64,000 nt of DNA from Pseudorasbora parva. Taxonomy: Eukaryota > Chordata > Actinopteri > Cypriniformes > Gobionidae. The notes under the pieces were generated by a model. It did no database searches. It was not told the DNA's origin and saw nothing but the letters and a program-made list of their open reading frames with translations. Below, piece after piece: positions 1-27,429 of this stretch. The position numbers and the translations under genes were made by a program. Numbering within the stretch: the stretch's first letter is position 1; each line of letters opens with the position of its first letter. The stretch is from assembly GCF_024679245.1 (NCBI RefSeq), contig NC_090172.1, forward strand, positions 4,865,446 through 4,929,445. Direction: 5' to 3'.

Positions 1-41
<41 letters not shown>
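1..41. repeat. (CT)n microsatellite, cut by window edge
   Basis: Twenty uninterrupted CT units from base 1. Confidence 0.97.
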
Positions 42-44
<3 letters not shown>

Positions 45-159
45 ATAAGTGCTGTTATGTCACGGTCACATTGTGTGACTGGTCTGTATTTTTGTTCTGC
101 TTTAATAACAAGGCTATTTATTGATTGGAATGAACTAAACCTTATTTTAGTCTTTTAGG

Positions 160-960
160 AAAAAGTACCGGTCAGAAGTGTAGAAGTAACTACTGCTCAT
201 CAAGCCTGCATTAATACAAAAATAAAAAATACTGTGATATTATTACAATTTAAAGTAATGATTTATAATGTTATATACTTTAAAATATTATGTATTCCTG
301 TGATCAAAGCTGTATTTTCAGCATCATTACTTATTATGTAGTAAGATATATATCATATCTTATTATATTATTAATGTTGGACACAGTTTGTAATATTTTG
401 TGATACATTTTTCAGGATTCACTGATGAATAAAAAGTTCAAAATAGTGAAGATTTCTATTGTTAGAAAATATAACTTTTTATCAATTTAACACACCCTTG
501 ATAAATAAGTGTTATTTTCTTTCAATAAAAAAGAAAAATTACTGACCCCAAACTTTTGAACGGTAGTGTATATTGTTGTAAAAGATTTCTATTTTAGATA
601 AATGCTAAAAAAAATTAAAGAATTTTTTTTTACTTTTTATTCATCAATGAATCCTGAAAAAGTATCACGGGTTATAAAAAAATATTAATCAAGCACAACT
701 GTTTCCAGCATTGATAATAAATCCTCATATCAGAATGAGTTCTGAAGGATCATGTGCCACTGGAGTAATGATGCTGAAAATACAGCTTTGATCACAGGAA
801 TACATAATATTTTAAAGTATATTCAAATAAAAAACAGTATTTTAAATTGCACAATATTACAGTTTTTACTGTATTGTTGATTAAATAAAAGCAGGCTTGA
901 TGAGTAGAAGAGACTTCTTTCAAAAACATTAAAAATAGTAAAGCTTCTAAACTAAACAGT
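160..960. repeat. Head-to-head copies of an interspersed repeat
   Basis: Two inverted copies meet near 560-590: shared blocks are gctgtattttcagcatcatt (left) with its complement near 767-786, and tgatcacaggaatacataat (right, 788-807) with its complement near 290-310. The family edge 'caaacttttgaacggtagtg' is at 548-570. Other copies: about 11392-11476, 13197-13480 and 59735-59940. Confidence 0.75.
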
Positions 961-1478
961 TCATTTTAGTTGATGTATACTTTGATGGAGAATGCAGTCG
1001 ACAACTCATTCTCATTCTCAAAAGGATTCATCTGAATCATGAACAGAATCTCCTGGATGATTGACTCCTTCATCAGCAGTGTGTATTTTTGTAGTAAATG
1101 TTAAAAAAGCTAATCTGTACAGTTAGAAGACATTTAAATCAGTCTAGTTACTGAAGGCTTAGTAAAATATTACTAAATATTATTTAATTGTAACCGTTTA
1201 TTTCTGTCCCCTTATTACAATATACATGTAAGTACTGAGTAATATGAATTAACTACATGTACTTCATTTAGGATTAGCTTTTGGTTGGTTGCATGTAATT
1301 ATGCATAATTAATATTTAGTACTACAGTAACTGTAAAATAAAGTGTTGCCTTTTTTTAAAATATACGATTAAAATCTTTATTATAGGAGTTATAGGAACT
1401 TGTAACACAAATTACATGTGAGTTTTTTTTTATTGTTTTATTTTTTTTCTCCCACATGTGCATGTGGTGTTTTAACAG

Positions 1479-16468
<14,990 letters not shown>

Positions 16469-17370
16469 GAGCCCGCCCCGGGACAGACACACACCCTATT
16501 TGTGGCAGCCGTGAGGTCGCTTCACACCAAACCACGGAAAATGCCACGCAACCCGATGATGGATCGAATGCCACGATACGCAAGACGATTAGAGGAGCGC
16601 ACAGTTCAGTGTTTGATTTTTGATTTTTGCTGACACACACTAGAGGACTTTAAGAATAGTTAGTCCCCCTTTTGTCCTCAGGCTTAATGAAAGATCAGTG
16701 CCTTTATTGTACGATGCCAGAGACCCTCACAGCTGTTAATGCAGCACCGGTTGAACAGACACGTGGAAGATCAACGAGCTTTCATCATCGCAGTCCTCTT
16801 ATTATTCTAGTATTTCACATTTCATTTCAAGTATTTGATCAAATCGACGCCGACGTTCTGTGTTCGGGTTTTGCGAATCTTTCATGAGAAGCGTGTTAGT
16901 GTGTTGATATATTTTGTATAATGTGTTAGATTGTTCTGGTTAAATTGAACATTTCTTTGCCTGTAGTTCAGAAGTGAAGGATTCTTCATTGCATATTTAC
17001 GTTTTCACAAAGATATATGGATTTATAATATACAAAGTATCACTGGGCAGATGCTCTTTGGAATCTTGAGAATTTTTGGAATTCTGGAGATTCTAAAATC
17101 TAGTCAAGTGGGATCGTTTTACTTTTTAAAAATCATCTTTTTGTTTTTATTTGGAGCGCGAGAATGTTTCTGTTGTGAAATGATATAAAGTATAAGACAG
17201 GGCAAAACCTCCGGGCTTCTTGTGGTCGTGTGTGTGTGTGTGTGTGTGTGAGAGCGGTCATTTCCACACGCTCTGCCTCCAATGTGAACATGGTTTTACA
17301 TCAAACTACTGTAACAGCCAATACTAATCAATGTAAAAAATACCAAATAAACGTGAGATTCTTATCTTCT
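16469..17370 (+). other. pacsin3: pacsin3 3' UTR
   Basis: About 0.9 kb of sequence after the stop with no continued frame, ending near a canonical AATAAA. A short GT tract (17226-17250) lies inside. The 3' end is inferred from the signal, not observed. Confidence 0.65.
17346..17351 (+). terminator. Poly(A) signal AATAAA of pacsin3
   Basis: Canonical hexamer 878 bp after the stop codon, followed within 40 bp by a T-rich stretch with a GTG (cttatcttcttatagtg). It is the first convincing signal before repeat-derived spacer begins. Confidence 0.6.
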
Positions 17371-17939
17371 TATAGTGATGATGCTTCTTAAACATTAAGT
17401 GAAGTTTTACATTATCGTGTAAAATGGACTTAGTTAATAGTTCACCCAATAATGAAAAATCCCTGATTATTTACCTAACCCAAGGCCATTCAGGATGGAT
17501 ATAACGTTGGAATGTTTTCCTCCAAAACCCTCATTTCTCTTTCTCTCTCTGCATCCAATGCAAGTGCTCAACTTAAACCATTTTTGACAGTCCAAAATTT
17601 TTATTTAGGCAGTCTCAAAAGGCTCCAGATGCCAAAAAAAGATATTCTCAAGCGAAACAATGTCATTTTTAACTCAATCGTCTCATGAATTTAGCTTTGC
17701 AGAACATTTTTAGTTAAAAAGTATATTGTTATCATTTGTTATCCTTTGGCTTGAAGATCCTTATTCGTCTTGTTAAGCTATTGTGGCCTAAATATGGATT
17801 TTGGACTGTCAAAAATTGGCACTGCACCATTCACTTGCATTTAGATGGAAAAAAAATTCTGGAATGTTTTCCTTCATAATATAATTTCTCCACTAAAATG
17901 CACACACTTGTTTCTAGGAGTTTTGTTGTTCGTTGTAGA

Positions 17940-18893
17940 CCAGGGGCCTGTACAATGAAGCCGGTTTAGCTGGCTAGCCAGATATGTTTAAGCTTAGTTT
18001 GTGCCAATCCTGGGTTTTAGGTACCATTAAAGTGGTTTGGCTTTTAGCTGTGTTCATCGCCATAGTAACTTACGCTCCACGGCTAACCTGCTCCAGGGCA
18101 GGTTATGTTCTGGATATGAGATCTCAAACTGAAATTGGGCCAATCAGCTGTGAGTAAAGTGACACACCTCTGATGCAGTAAAGTCACGCCCCTGTTTCTG
18201 CTCCAAATTAAAGGTCACTGCATAGCAAATAGTTTTTAAAGACTAAAGCATCTGGCTTTTAACAATAATATTCATTTTGAATGATTTAGATATAATTTAT
18301 GTAATTATTATACCCTTAATCAATTGCACATTTATCAGTTTAGTAAATTAATAATTAATAGGCACTTTGTTAAAAGTAATATTAATAGCCTATATAGTCA
18401 TACAAATAAGCTTTAAAATCAATAAACAAATCTATTAAAAAGCTGAGCTTAAACCTTCAATTCTCTCTCTATATCAACTTAACTATCTTCATAACTTTTA
18501 CTTGCATTGACGTATAATACTTTTTCTTTTAGTTGTCCTCTTTCATAAATAGCTATTTTCTTCTTGCTGTGTAAATTTGTTTAAATTCTTAATATATTTC
18601 AATCATGTAATATTCTGCAGAAGAGCGAAATGAATCTTGCTGCTTCTCTCGCGAGAAGTGAATCTCGGTGATCCACAGCGTGTGATTGGCTGTTCACTGC
18701 TGATGTCACAGCGTGTGATTGGCTGTTCACTGCTGATGTCACCTGAACTCCGGATTAAAGCCTGAGTTGACAGAGAAAGCTGATGATCAGCATCATGGGA
18801 CCAACAAAGCCTGGATTGGTTTGGTTTTGTCAACTCAAAAACTAATCCTGTAACCCTGAGTTTGTTAAACTACCATCATGGTACAGGCCCCTG
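17940..18893. mobile_element. TIR element, copy 1 (CCAGGGGCCTGTAC ends)
   Basis: 954 bp. The ends are complementary (ccaggggcctgtac and gtacaggcccctgg). The interior is non-coding and contains a 33-bp tandem duplication (18674-18739, cacagcgtgtgattggctgt...). A second copy in opposite orientation lies at 35823-36796. Confidence 0.85.
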
Positions 18894-19803
18894 GACAGTT
18901 TACAACAAACTTGTTGTTTTCTCTCACATACTGGAGGAGCGTTGTTGTTTTACTTTGCCTCAGTTACATCTTTTCCCTAATATCCAAATGGGTTTTCGGG
19001 TTTAAATATTTTCCAATATTTTTCAAGTATTAGCAGACTTCATGTTAATTGAGTCTATTCCACTTCATTAAATATTTGTACTGGAAAAGTGAATTGCAAA
19101 AAACCTAATGTTTCATGTTGAAAAGTGTGGGGGATACAAAAAAGCACTTTAACAGACACTTAAAGAGTGTCAACTCTTTACATAGGCATTGATATTTAAC
19201 CTAAAATCTATTTTTTTTTTAAATAGGCTGTTTATTATAATCAAAGAATAACATTATTGAATGTACTGTAATTCGGGATATTAGAGCAGTGTCTCTCTCG
19301 TCTGTCACACCTGACTGAGCTCATTATTTGGGACCGCATGACCTGAGAGGGCTCTGTCGGATATAAAGAGACATACACAATATACTGGGCTGGTGCCACC
19401 ACTGGATTAGAGCATTATTAGAGATGAACTGCACATTCAGAAACGCCGTCTGATCACACACGCGTGTCGTAAGAGTGAAAAGCAACATCACAACTGATAT
19501 TGAGCACTTTTATACAAACATAGTGTTGAGCCATTTCAGCTCTATGGAAATGTATAAAGCCAAGTGTTTTAAAATCGGCTGGCATCCAGAAGTTGTGACG
19601 TGTGGCACCAATGCTTTTGAAAAAAGTGCAGCAACTCAACCATCTCAGCCAGAAGAGAGATGACTCAAAATAATACTGTAATCTCCAGAGATCTTTCTGA
19701 AGGAAGGAGCGGTAAAGACACGTCAGGTGACTTCTTGCTGGAACATGTTGAACGTGCCCGTCTGAGAGCTGAGCTTTGCTTTACAGACATTTTAAGTTAT
19801 ATG

Positions 19804-20150
19804 GGTGTTAGTTCACCCAAAAATGAAGATTCCTCACCCTCGTGTCCTTCCAAACCCATTAGACTTTCGTTGACAATAAGACAAATGAAGATCTTTTTGA
19901 TGAAACCCGAGAGCTTTGACCGCCCCTCCTCAGAGACACAAGAAGAAATTGTTAAATAAAGTCATTATTTAGTTTGTTTTGGTCATAACTTTAAGGTTGA
20001 CCCTTTGGAGTCACACAGACTATATTAACAATATTTCCTTTCTGGTGTTGCTGTCGATGGAGAGACTGAAGGACTTACGGGTTTGGAACGACATGAGGAC
20101 GAGGAATTAACGACAACATTTACATTTTTGGCTGAACTATCCCTTTAAGA
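19804..20150. mobile_element. Degenerate palindromic MITE (same family as 4147 and 31231)
   Basis: Left gttcacccaaaaatgaagat and right end gaactatccctttaag are complementary in part; arms carry ctcaccctcgtgtccttcca / ggaacgacatgaggacgagg. More worn than the other two copies. Confidence 0.65.
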
Positions 20151-21076
20151 ATTTCTGCAGATGGAACATCATGATTATATACAGTAATAGATCAAGCATC
20201 TCTATACTGTGTATTGAATAAATATATCCTATTATAGTATTTTCTACTTAGTATATAATAAATGTTACATTCTTAAGGCAAGGTACTCCAGCTGAATAGA
20301 GTAAATAACTAATAATAGATATATCTAATAACTAATAGATATGTGTATACTTCCCCATTTGATGACATTAAGAATTCCAAATATGTTTTGTATTACAAAA
20401 GTTTTCTGGAATGTTGTTTAAATATGCAGATGAGTTACCTAATTAAATATGCACTAATTTGCATACGTTACTAAAATAAAAATCTGAACATTGGCTCAGG
20501 TTTAAAATTCTTGTTCCTTTTTTTTTGCATTATTTGAGCTGAAGGTTTTTACAGAGACATGGGAGATTTGATATCTCTTTATCACTCCATATAATTCAGA
20601 AAATGTGTCAACAGCCAAAAAAAAACAAAAAAACATTTTCACCATTTTTAAGAATACAATTTATAAAATCAGTCAAATTATTTAAATATATGAGCAAACC
20701 CTTCTGTCAAAACCTTCAGTATATAGATAGGAATAAAACTGTAAAGTTTGGTGTGTGTAATTGGTGCATTTTGAGAAAACAGCCTTTAAAGATCTGTATT
20801 GTACAGACACAAATAAAGTGCTATAAAAGATACAATTAAAGGAATAATTTTGGATGTTTTCTTTCCACTAATCTGAAAAAAAAAAAAATACTTTAAGAAA
20901 AGCCAACAAAAAAGAAGAAGTTTTTGCCTGTAGTTTCTTGCTTTAAATATAAAGTTCTGAGAACAATGTGTGGTTCCCAAAAGAATCTTTCAAGAAGAGA
21001 AGAGTTCCATTAGAACCTTCGACCACTACAAAGAACCTTCTGTGGAATGAACGCTAGAGGTTTATCATGGAGCCGT

Positions 21077-21731
21077 TCTAAAGCTTGTTATACTCGACGC
21101 GTCCGCAAGGGTGCGCGCGGAAAAAATGACCTCAACGCGGAGGGGGCGGTCGTGCACGTTGGGTCCGCAAGACCCCATTTCGCCTGGCGGTGTGCAGCGG
21201 ATTTTTAGTAACTCCGCGCGCAGCTCCGCATCCGAAGATGAACGAGTTCTCGGCGAATCTTGCCGCGCATGACGTCTCACCACACCGGAACCCAGTTCCC
21301 ACATACAAATTAGGTGCTAATATTTACAAAATGAGCCATTTTAAATAAAGATCCAGGTTAAGCAAATAAATAAATCACGACACTAAAGTTCAGTGAAATT
21401 AGGAAATATTTAAGATATTCTTAATTTAGTGCATATTTTGTTCTTCTGTAACAAGTAATAATATCAAGCCAAAGTTTACCGAGTTTTACACGATTCTTTT
21501 GTAGTGTGGTTTTTGGTGAAATGTACTAAAATAAATATCATCACCTGTGCACGTTAGCCCACTTCTTCTAGACGCTTTTTCCTGTTGGTTTATAGGGACT
21601 CAATTACTCAGAGTCGAACTCTCTCGTATCAAAGAACAGCACAACGGCGAGCGCGTCGAGTATAAACGCCTCATCCGTTTGGGGAGGAGCGCGCGCAGAG
21701 GATCCAGGTGAAAGTATAAACAAGGCTTAAG
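21077..21731. mobile_element. CpG-rich MITE
   Basis: Outer ends tctaaagcttgttatac and (complement) tcttaagccttgtttatac; an inner pair ttatactcgacgcg / cgcgtcgagtataa. Its left 240 bp (21090-21310) and right 100 bp are strongly GC- and CpG-rich in an AT-rich region, so it can mimic a CpG island. Confidence 0.72.
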
Positions 21732-21764
21732 AGTTCATGGCTCAATATACATCACAATGGTCCC

Positions 21765-21770
21765 TTTATT
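21765..21770 (-). terminator. Candidate poly(A) signal of fadd
   Basis: tttatt on the + strand is AATAAA on the - strand, about 260 bp after the fadd stop and just before the CpG-rich MITE. It is the nearest canonical hexamer, but its use is inferred. Confidence 0.4.
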
Positions 21771-22030
21771 CATCTGTAAGTGTCACGACTGGATGCCTTT
21801 TACAAAATCAGCAAACACAAGAACAGTGATGAGTATGTTGTGTAAAACCTAAACAATCCTGATTCTTTATGCAATAGATTTCGTTTTCTGCAATATAATC
21901 ATATTTTAACATATATTATCTAATCGCCAGCTAAAATTCATTCTGTAAACATTTAATTTCAGTTCATTGGAAATTCACATTATTCATTGGCAAAGCTCTT
22001 CTTTGGTGATGCACCAGCAGCTGTGATGCT

Positions 22031-22314
22031 TTAAGGCGAGTTCTGATGCTCTCGGAGCTTCTTCTCCACGAGGTCCGCGGTGAGGTTCTGGTTGCAGTCG
22101 CGCAGGGCCTTGATGAGCTCCACCACACAGGCCTTTTCTCTCCTGATCTTCACCCACTGCCGGATGAGCTCTCGCACCTGCTCCTCCAGGTCACGGCTGT
22201 GCTTCTCCTGGATGCCCTCCAGATGAGTCTGTTGAAGGCCGAGTTTTCTTCCCACTTGAAGCCACTTTCTACCCAGCTGGTAAACAATCACTTCAGTTGC
22301 AATGTTGATTTTCT
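22031..22314 (-). CDS. fadd: fadd exon 2 (death domain and stop)
   Basis: 284 bp after acceptor cttttttag; its first two bases complete the split Glu codon and the frame then reads KINIATEVIVYQLGRKWLQV to a TAA at 22033-22031. W, the Arg in GRKL and the LTADLV helix align with conserved death-domain positions. Confidence 0.94.
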
Positions 22315-24504
22315 CTAAAAAGAGACACAGAACCCATCTCAACATAGTTGTCAGGGGATTGCATTGCAATATGTTCTGAGAGATGTACAAATTCATGTCC
22401 CATAAAAGCCTGATGGATCATATTTAATACATTTTAACATTATTTTAAAACAAATTATGCATTAATAATAATAATAAATAATAATAATAACAGACTTTAT
22501 TTATAACACACTTCTCATTCCGAAGAATCTCAAAGTGCAACGATGGAAAAGGGAAAAATAACAAGAGTTAAAATATAGAATAAAACAAACAATCAACACA
22601 TAAAAGCCTTTCTGAAAGAGAAAAGTCTTCAGTTCTGCTTTAAACTGGTCCAGGATCGGTACTGCTCTCCGCTCACTGGGAATCAAGTATGTGGCTTCAA
22701 ATGTTCATCTTTAAAATGAATTAGAGTGTAAATTGATGGTTGAATATGGCCATTAAGACCTGTGGTGTACATGCAGCCTTATTTTTAGAAGCATACTAAA
22801 AGGTATGATTTACTTGTGAAAAATGCATGAATCATTAACGAGTCAACAGAAGGCATGTAGTAGTTTGTCAGCAACAGGTTTTTCTGCAAAGTTTTGATCC
22901 TGATGATAATTTAGAAGCCTTGGAAATACTTGTATTGAATATGTTACAGTAGGCTTTATAGGGTTAATGACTGACTGTCAATTGTATTTGGGTCATTCCA
23001 TGTCAAATCCACCAAATTTCAGAAACTTCCCAGCTCAAATTTTTAGATTTTGATAATTTGTCTGGTGAACGACATACATAAATTAAGAAGAAAGCCAAAA
23101 TATTAAATGTCATTGATGTATATTTATTACCGAGTAATCCACTGTTTTGTAGAGGGCTCAAAATGACCATTTTCACCTGAGAAGCCAAATTACAAGAGTT
23201 GAACATTATTTTAGAAAGATGGCAGCATCATTATTTAATTTACTCAGAGACTGGTAGGTCTGTCAGTAAAATCTGTTGACTTCAGCAATCTTTGTTGCAT
23301 TATATGCCAAAGGTGACGATTCAAAAATGGGAAAAAGCATTTCTTGTGTTTTTTTGCCTCTAGTTTAAATGCTGTAACTCGTATTAAAGATATCCTAATA
23401 TCCTTCTAGATGTTTTTAGTAAACATTTCTTTTGGCATCTTCATATGTCTGGGATTGACCCATAAAGAGCCTTTAAAATGGAGATCTTAATGTGGCTCCA
23501 TGAATAAATTGGTCAATTGAACACATTTTCAGTGGTCAAAAACCAAATGCAGGTCACTTTGCATACAACTGATGCTTTTTTTTAGTTTAAAGAGGAATAG
23601 CTGAACAAATAATAATTTTGAAACAATGTGAGTGCTATAAATACTCTTTTTCTAAAGCTGTCATGTCTGTTACTCTAAAATATACTAAATATCCTTCTAG
23701 ATTCTCATTCTTAAATGGACTTTTTAAATTTAAATTGACCCCCTTCACCAAGCAGTGGATTACTCAGAAAATATACATTTATGTCTTTCATCACTATTTA
23801 TGTATTCGTACAGAAAAAAAAAATTCCCCCCCAAAAAAATTGAGCTGGGAAGTTTTCGAAATTGGTTTGATTTGACACGAAATGACCCAATATTCACAAC
23901 CTAAGAAATTGCTTTCAACTAGAGATGCACAATATTACAGGTACGACATTGGAATCGGCCGTTAAAGGCTTAAAATGTAATGATCGGCATCAGCCCGAAA
24001 TGAAACAATTATGATATGCCTTGCCGATAAGATAATGTAATATATAACGTGTGATAAATAACATTAAGTTACTTCTGTGTCTGAATATAGCAGTAATTGA
24101 TGTTATAAAATCACTAGTCTGATTTAATTTAATGGTCAGAAGTGATGGCTTAACATGATAATCACAAACATGACATTTGTAAATGAAATAATTTTATTCA
24201 GTTTAGTCATCTGTAATAAACCATGAGCAAAATACAAATATAGACAATAGGCTATATGTACATGCATGTTATATACAAATGCACAGGAACGTGAATAAGA
24301 GGTATGGTATGCTATATAAATATGAGTGTTGTGTATTGTGTGGGGACATTTAACGCTTCATGAGGTAGACGGCATGAGGAAAGAAATAAGAGTTGAAAAA
24401 TATCGGCTATCGGCAAAAATCCATAGTGCAATTCAACCAACATGTCCCAAATCCTCCCATAATGAACAACTAAAGACAGGAACAACTTAATACGAATTTA
24501 GTAT

Positions 24505-24586
<82 letters not shown>

Positions 24587-26509
24587 ATAATAGTTAATAG
24601 TGGAAAAAATACAAGTTATTGGATTACGTTATAGTAAAATGTTATATAAAAATAAGTATAACTAAAATATCAGAGCCAATAATTTTGTCTGTGGCGTGAA
24701 AAAACAAAAATTGTATTGTAGAATTCATATTTTCTCATTGTATTTGTCTTATGATATTAGTACAGAATGAGTAAAGCCGTTTATTGTTAGGATGACAAGT
24801 TTTAAAATTTAAAAAAGCTATTTAAATATTTAGATCAATCTAACCTTGATGGTCTAACAGCGCACGTCAATGTTACAATGATCGAGACGGCCAGTCAAAT
24901 CAAAGAAGGCTGGTCTTACTGTCCCAATACAATGAGAATTTTGAAGAAAGTAAGGGATTAAATATAAGACAACTGTTTATATGACAGAAATGTTCAGTGA
25001 CCGACAATAATATCTGCAAACAAGACAATTTACCATATTTCATTGTTTTGAATTGAAAATAGGCCTCTGCTATCATGAGTTATGTAATTCATAACTGAAT
25101 GTAACAAGACAATAAACAGCTTGTGTTTTTTGAATTTACAAATAATTGTGTGCACATTTTAAAATAAAATATTATTTGCAAATAGCATAAATTAAAACAA
25201 TTACACCTAGAATTTTGCACCATTCTTATTTATTTATTCTCTTAAATCCCATTTTAATACTTTAATTAATTTGTTATTTAACAATAAATAAGTGCAAAAA
25301 CTCCCCCCTAAAATGCAGCCTATTATATTTTAGTTATACTTATTTTTAAGTACTATCCATTAACTTGCTTTTTTTTTTTACTGATAACTATTAGGGATGC
25401 ACCTATATGAACATTTTGACTGATAATTTGGACAATAACCGATAATTCGAATTTGAAAGCTGATAACTGATATATTGGTCGATAGCCTAAATCTAAATCC
25501 AGATTTTTTATTTAATTTTTGAAAGCCTGATTAAAAAAAACTAAAATCTCACAATTAAAAGCCAATACCCAAACACACAGTTATAATGTTCTCCTTATCA
25601 TTTTATGGAGCCAATATGACAGACTTGCGCTGCACATATTGCACTAAACCATATTTTCCCTTTTGAATCATATTTCAAGCAATTGAACCATCTTGGTGAG
25701 ATGCGCATCTGAAGTGTGTCAGCTGAAGCAAATAATACATTATTTATCGCCTTTAATATATCGGACACATTTACTTAGGCCCATAACGATAACATTAAAA
25801 AAATGACTGTGCATCCTTAGTAACTATTAGCCTATATTAGATAGCCTAATGGTATTAATTATTATAATAGTGACAGATTTTGAATGTTCCATTCTTCTAT
25901 TTAATTATGGAACAATGTCCATGTGGTATTAGTTCAAGGAATTTATGTTAAAACGGCTTGCCAAAGGCCTAGGTTACTGAGTTTGCGTTTCACGTACTAG
26001 TGATAAGGAAGACGCCCGAGTAAACAGTGAAACAAAGACAGAATAACTAGAAATATAATTGAAATTATACTTCAGTCTGTCCTTAAGATATCGTTTCAAT
26101 TTAAATCGGTGCCGTTTAAAGAGTTAGACAAAAAAAATATACGGTAGTCTAACTCCCTTATTACTCTTTACTGTGACAGCCACAAGCGTTCAGTAGAAAT
26201 AGGCTACAAACCTCTCTCTTCGGCATCCAGTCCATCATCGTTTCTGGGCGTGTATCGCTCATAATCCTCTAATATTTCGAGAAGAACCGCTTGACCGATG
26301 TCGATCAGAAGTTTTCGTAAAAGTTCCGTGTTATCAGGCCCAATTTGAGCTCTTTCGATCAAACACTCAAACAGTTCGATCCCCGAATTGATCTTCTCAA
26401 GTCTTTTCTTTCCGATGTCAGTGCACACAAACTTTAAGCTCTTCACATTCTCATCGGTAAGTTTATCGGATATCGATAGTAACATCGCTCGAAAGCTGCG
26501 GGTTTCCAT
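22031..26509 (-). CDS. fadd: fadd: Fas-associated death domain adaptor, complete two-exon gene
   Basis: Join of 26509-26212 and 22314-22031 gives 193 residues. Residues 1 to about 82 form a death-effector domain (METRSFRAMLLSISDKL, SLKFVC, GKKRLEKINSGIELFECL, NTELLRKLL). Residues about 100-183 form a death domain (QLGRKWLQVGRKLGL, LEGIQEKH, LEEQVRELIRQWVK, VVELIKALRDCNQNLTADLV). This DED-DD order in about 200 residues is diagnostic of FADD, the cytosolic adaptor linking Fas/TRAIL-R death receptors to caspase-8. The Met at 26509 is the first ATG in frame; the open frame upstream has none. Lying next to ano1 in the same orientation, as in mammals, supports orthology. The protein stops seven residues after the death-domain helix (REHQNSP) and lacks the longer mammalian tail. 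Confidence 0.95.
22990..23888. mobile_element. TIR element with GGGTCATT ends in the fadd intron
   Basis: 899 bp. Left GGGTCATTCCATGTCAAATC pairs with the complement of the right end (GGGTCATTTCGTGTCAAATC); matching continues over about 60 bp including aacttcccagctcaa. Non-coding. Confidence 0.8.
24505..24587. repeat. (TATC)n microsatellite, about 20 units
   Basis: Pure tetranucleotide tract in the fadd intron; likely length-polymorphic. Confidence 0.97.
26212..26509 (-). CDS. fadd: fadd exon 1 (death-effector domain)
   Basis: 298 bp from ATG (26509-26507) to donor GTTTGT (26211 downward), ending in phase 1. Encodes the whole DED plus an acidic linker (RNDDGLDAEER). The mammalian RxDLL charge motif is degenerate here: the matching stretch is GQAVLLEIL. 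Confidence 0.93.
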
Positions 26510-27429
26510 GACCGGTGTGTTTGAACGCGACGCCCGCACGCTTTCACTTTCAAAAGCCCTCGCGTTTAGCGGTTCATCGTGAAAATCCTCCCAACTCCAC
26601 TGTTTTAGCGGGTGGGCAGGAAAACAAAAAATGACACCAGCCAAACTAAGGTGATCGTCGCTTCACATCGAGAGTCGTTCTTTTGAAACAGTCTTTTTTT
26701 TTTTTTTTTTACGTGTAAAATGAATCGCATTCGGTAACGGTGCTCGAGTCGTGAACGAATCTTTCTGAAACGAGTCGTGAACGAAACGAGTCGGATGTTG
26801 TTTATAAATATCGAACCCCTTCTAATTTAAACACGCGTAGAAACTGTAATAATTCGTACTGAATTCAGAACTAACCAGAACAATCGTAATGATCCAAGAA
26901 CCAGATGATTTGAGCTGTTCAACATGTTCATTTGGACTGAACCGAGAGAAAATAATGTCTAATATCCGAATAGCAAAACACTGATGATTGTAATTGCATT
27001 ATCAACACACAAACGAAACAGAATTGTTTTTAATAGATCTCAGGAAGTACCATTTTAATAAAACGTGCAACATTTTTATTTCAAGCGAAGAGATGTAAAT
27101 GACCCGTTTGAGTGATGATTCAGCTGATGGCATATTTTTCTGATCCAAAAGAATCGATTCCCAAAATGAATCAAGCTAAAAGAGGGCACTGAATTCGAAG
27201 TTACCTTCTGATGGCAAGCCACTTTAACCATTAGTTTCTCGGAAGCAAAAAAAAAAAAAAAAAACCTGGGTAGGTCCTCTCCCAGAAAATGTTTACGTTG
27301 ATGTAATTTACATTAAGTACAAACAAATATAGCCTTTTTTACTAAACGTCTGTTTGGGCCAGACAAAATTACGGAAAACACTAAATTGTTTACAGTAACA
27401 ATAGTGTAGGGGTAAAAATTCAAAGCATC

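Larger units (their letters stand above)
17371..22030. other. Spacer between convergent pacsin3 and fadd
   Basis: No gene seen. Holds a degenerate 'agttcaccca'-type MITE (about 17436-17900), a 954-bp TIR element (17940-18893), a second degenerate palindromic MITE (about 19804-20150), a CpG-rich MITE (21077-21731) and AT-rich unique sequence. The proximal part on the - strand is the presumed fadd 3' UTR. Confidence 0.7.
22315..26211 (-). other. fadd intron, largely repeat-derived
   Basis: 3.9-kb intron with consensus ends. Contains a 3' repeat fragment (about 22440-22680, tttatttataac...), a GGGTCATT TIR element (22990-23888), a TATC tract (24505-24587), and fragments with 'gatgcac' ends and 'atcggc' motifs (about 23925-24430 and 25392-25822) that look like non-autonomous hAT-type remnants. 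No exon seen. Confidence 0.65.

Noticed and set aside
26510..26644. 45-residue N-terminal extension of Fadd
   Set aside because: The upstream frame is open but has no ATG (its first codon is TTG), and no homology to FADD; the ATG at 26509 starts the DED directly.
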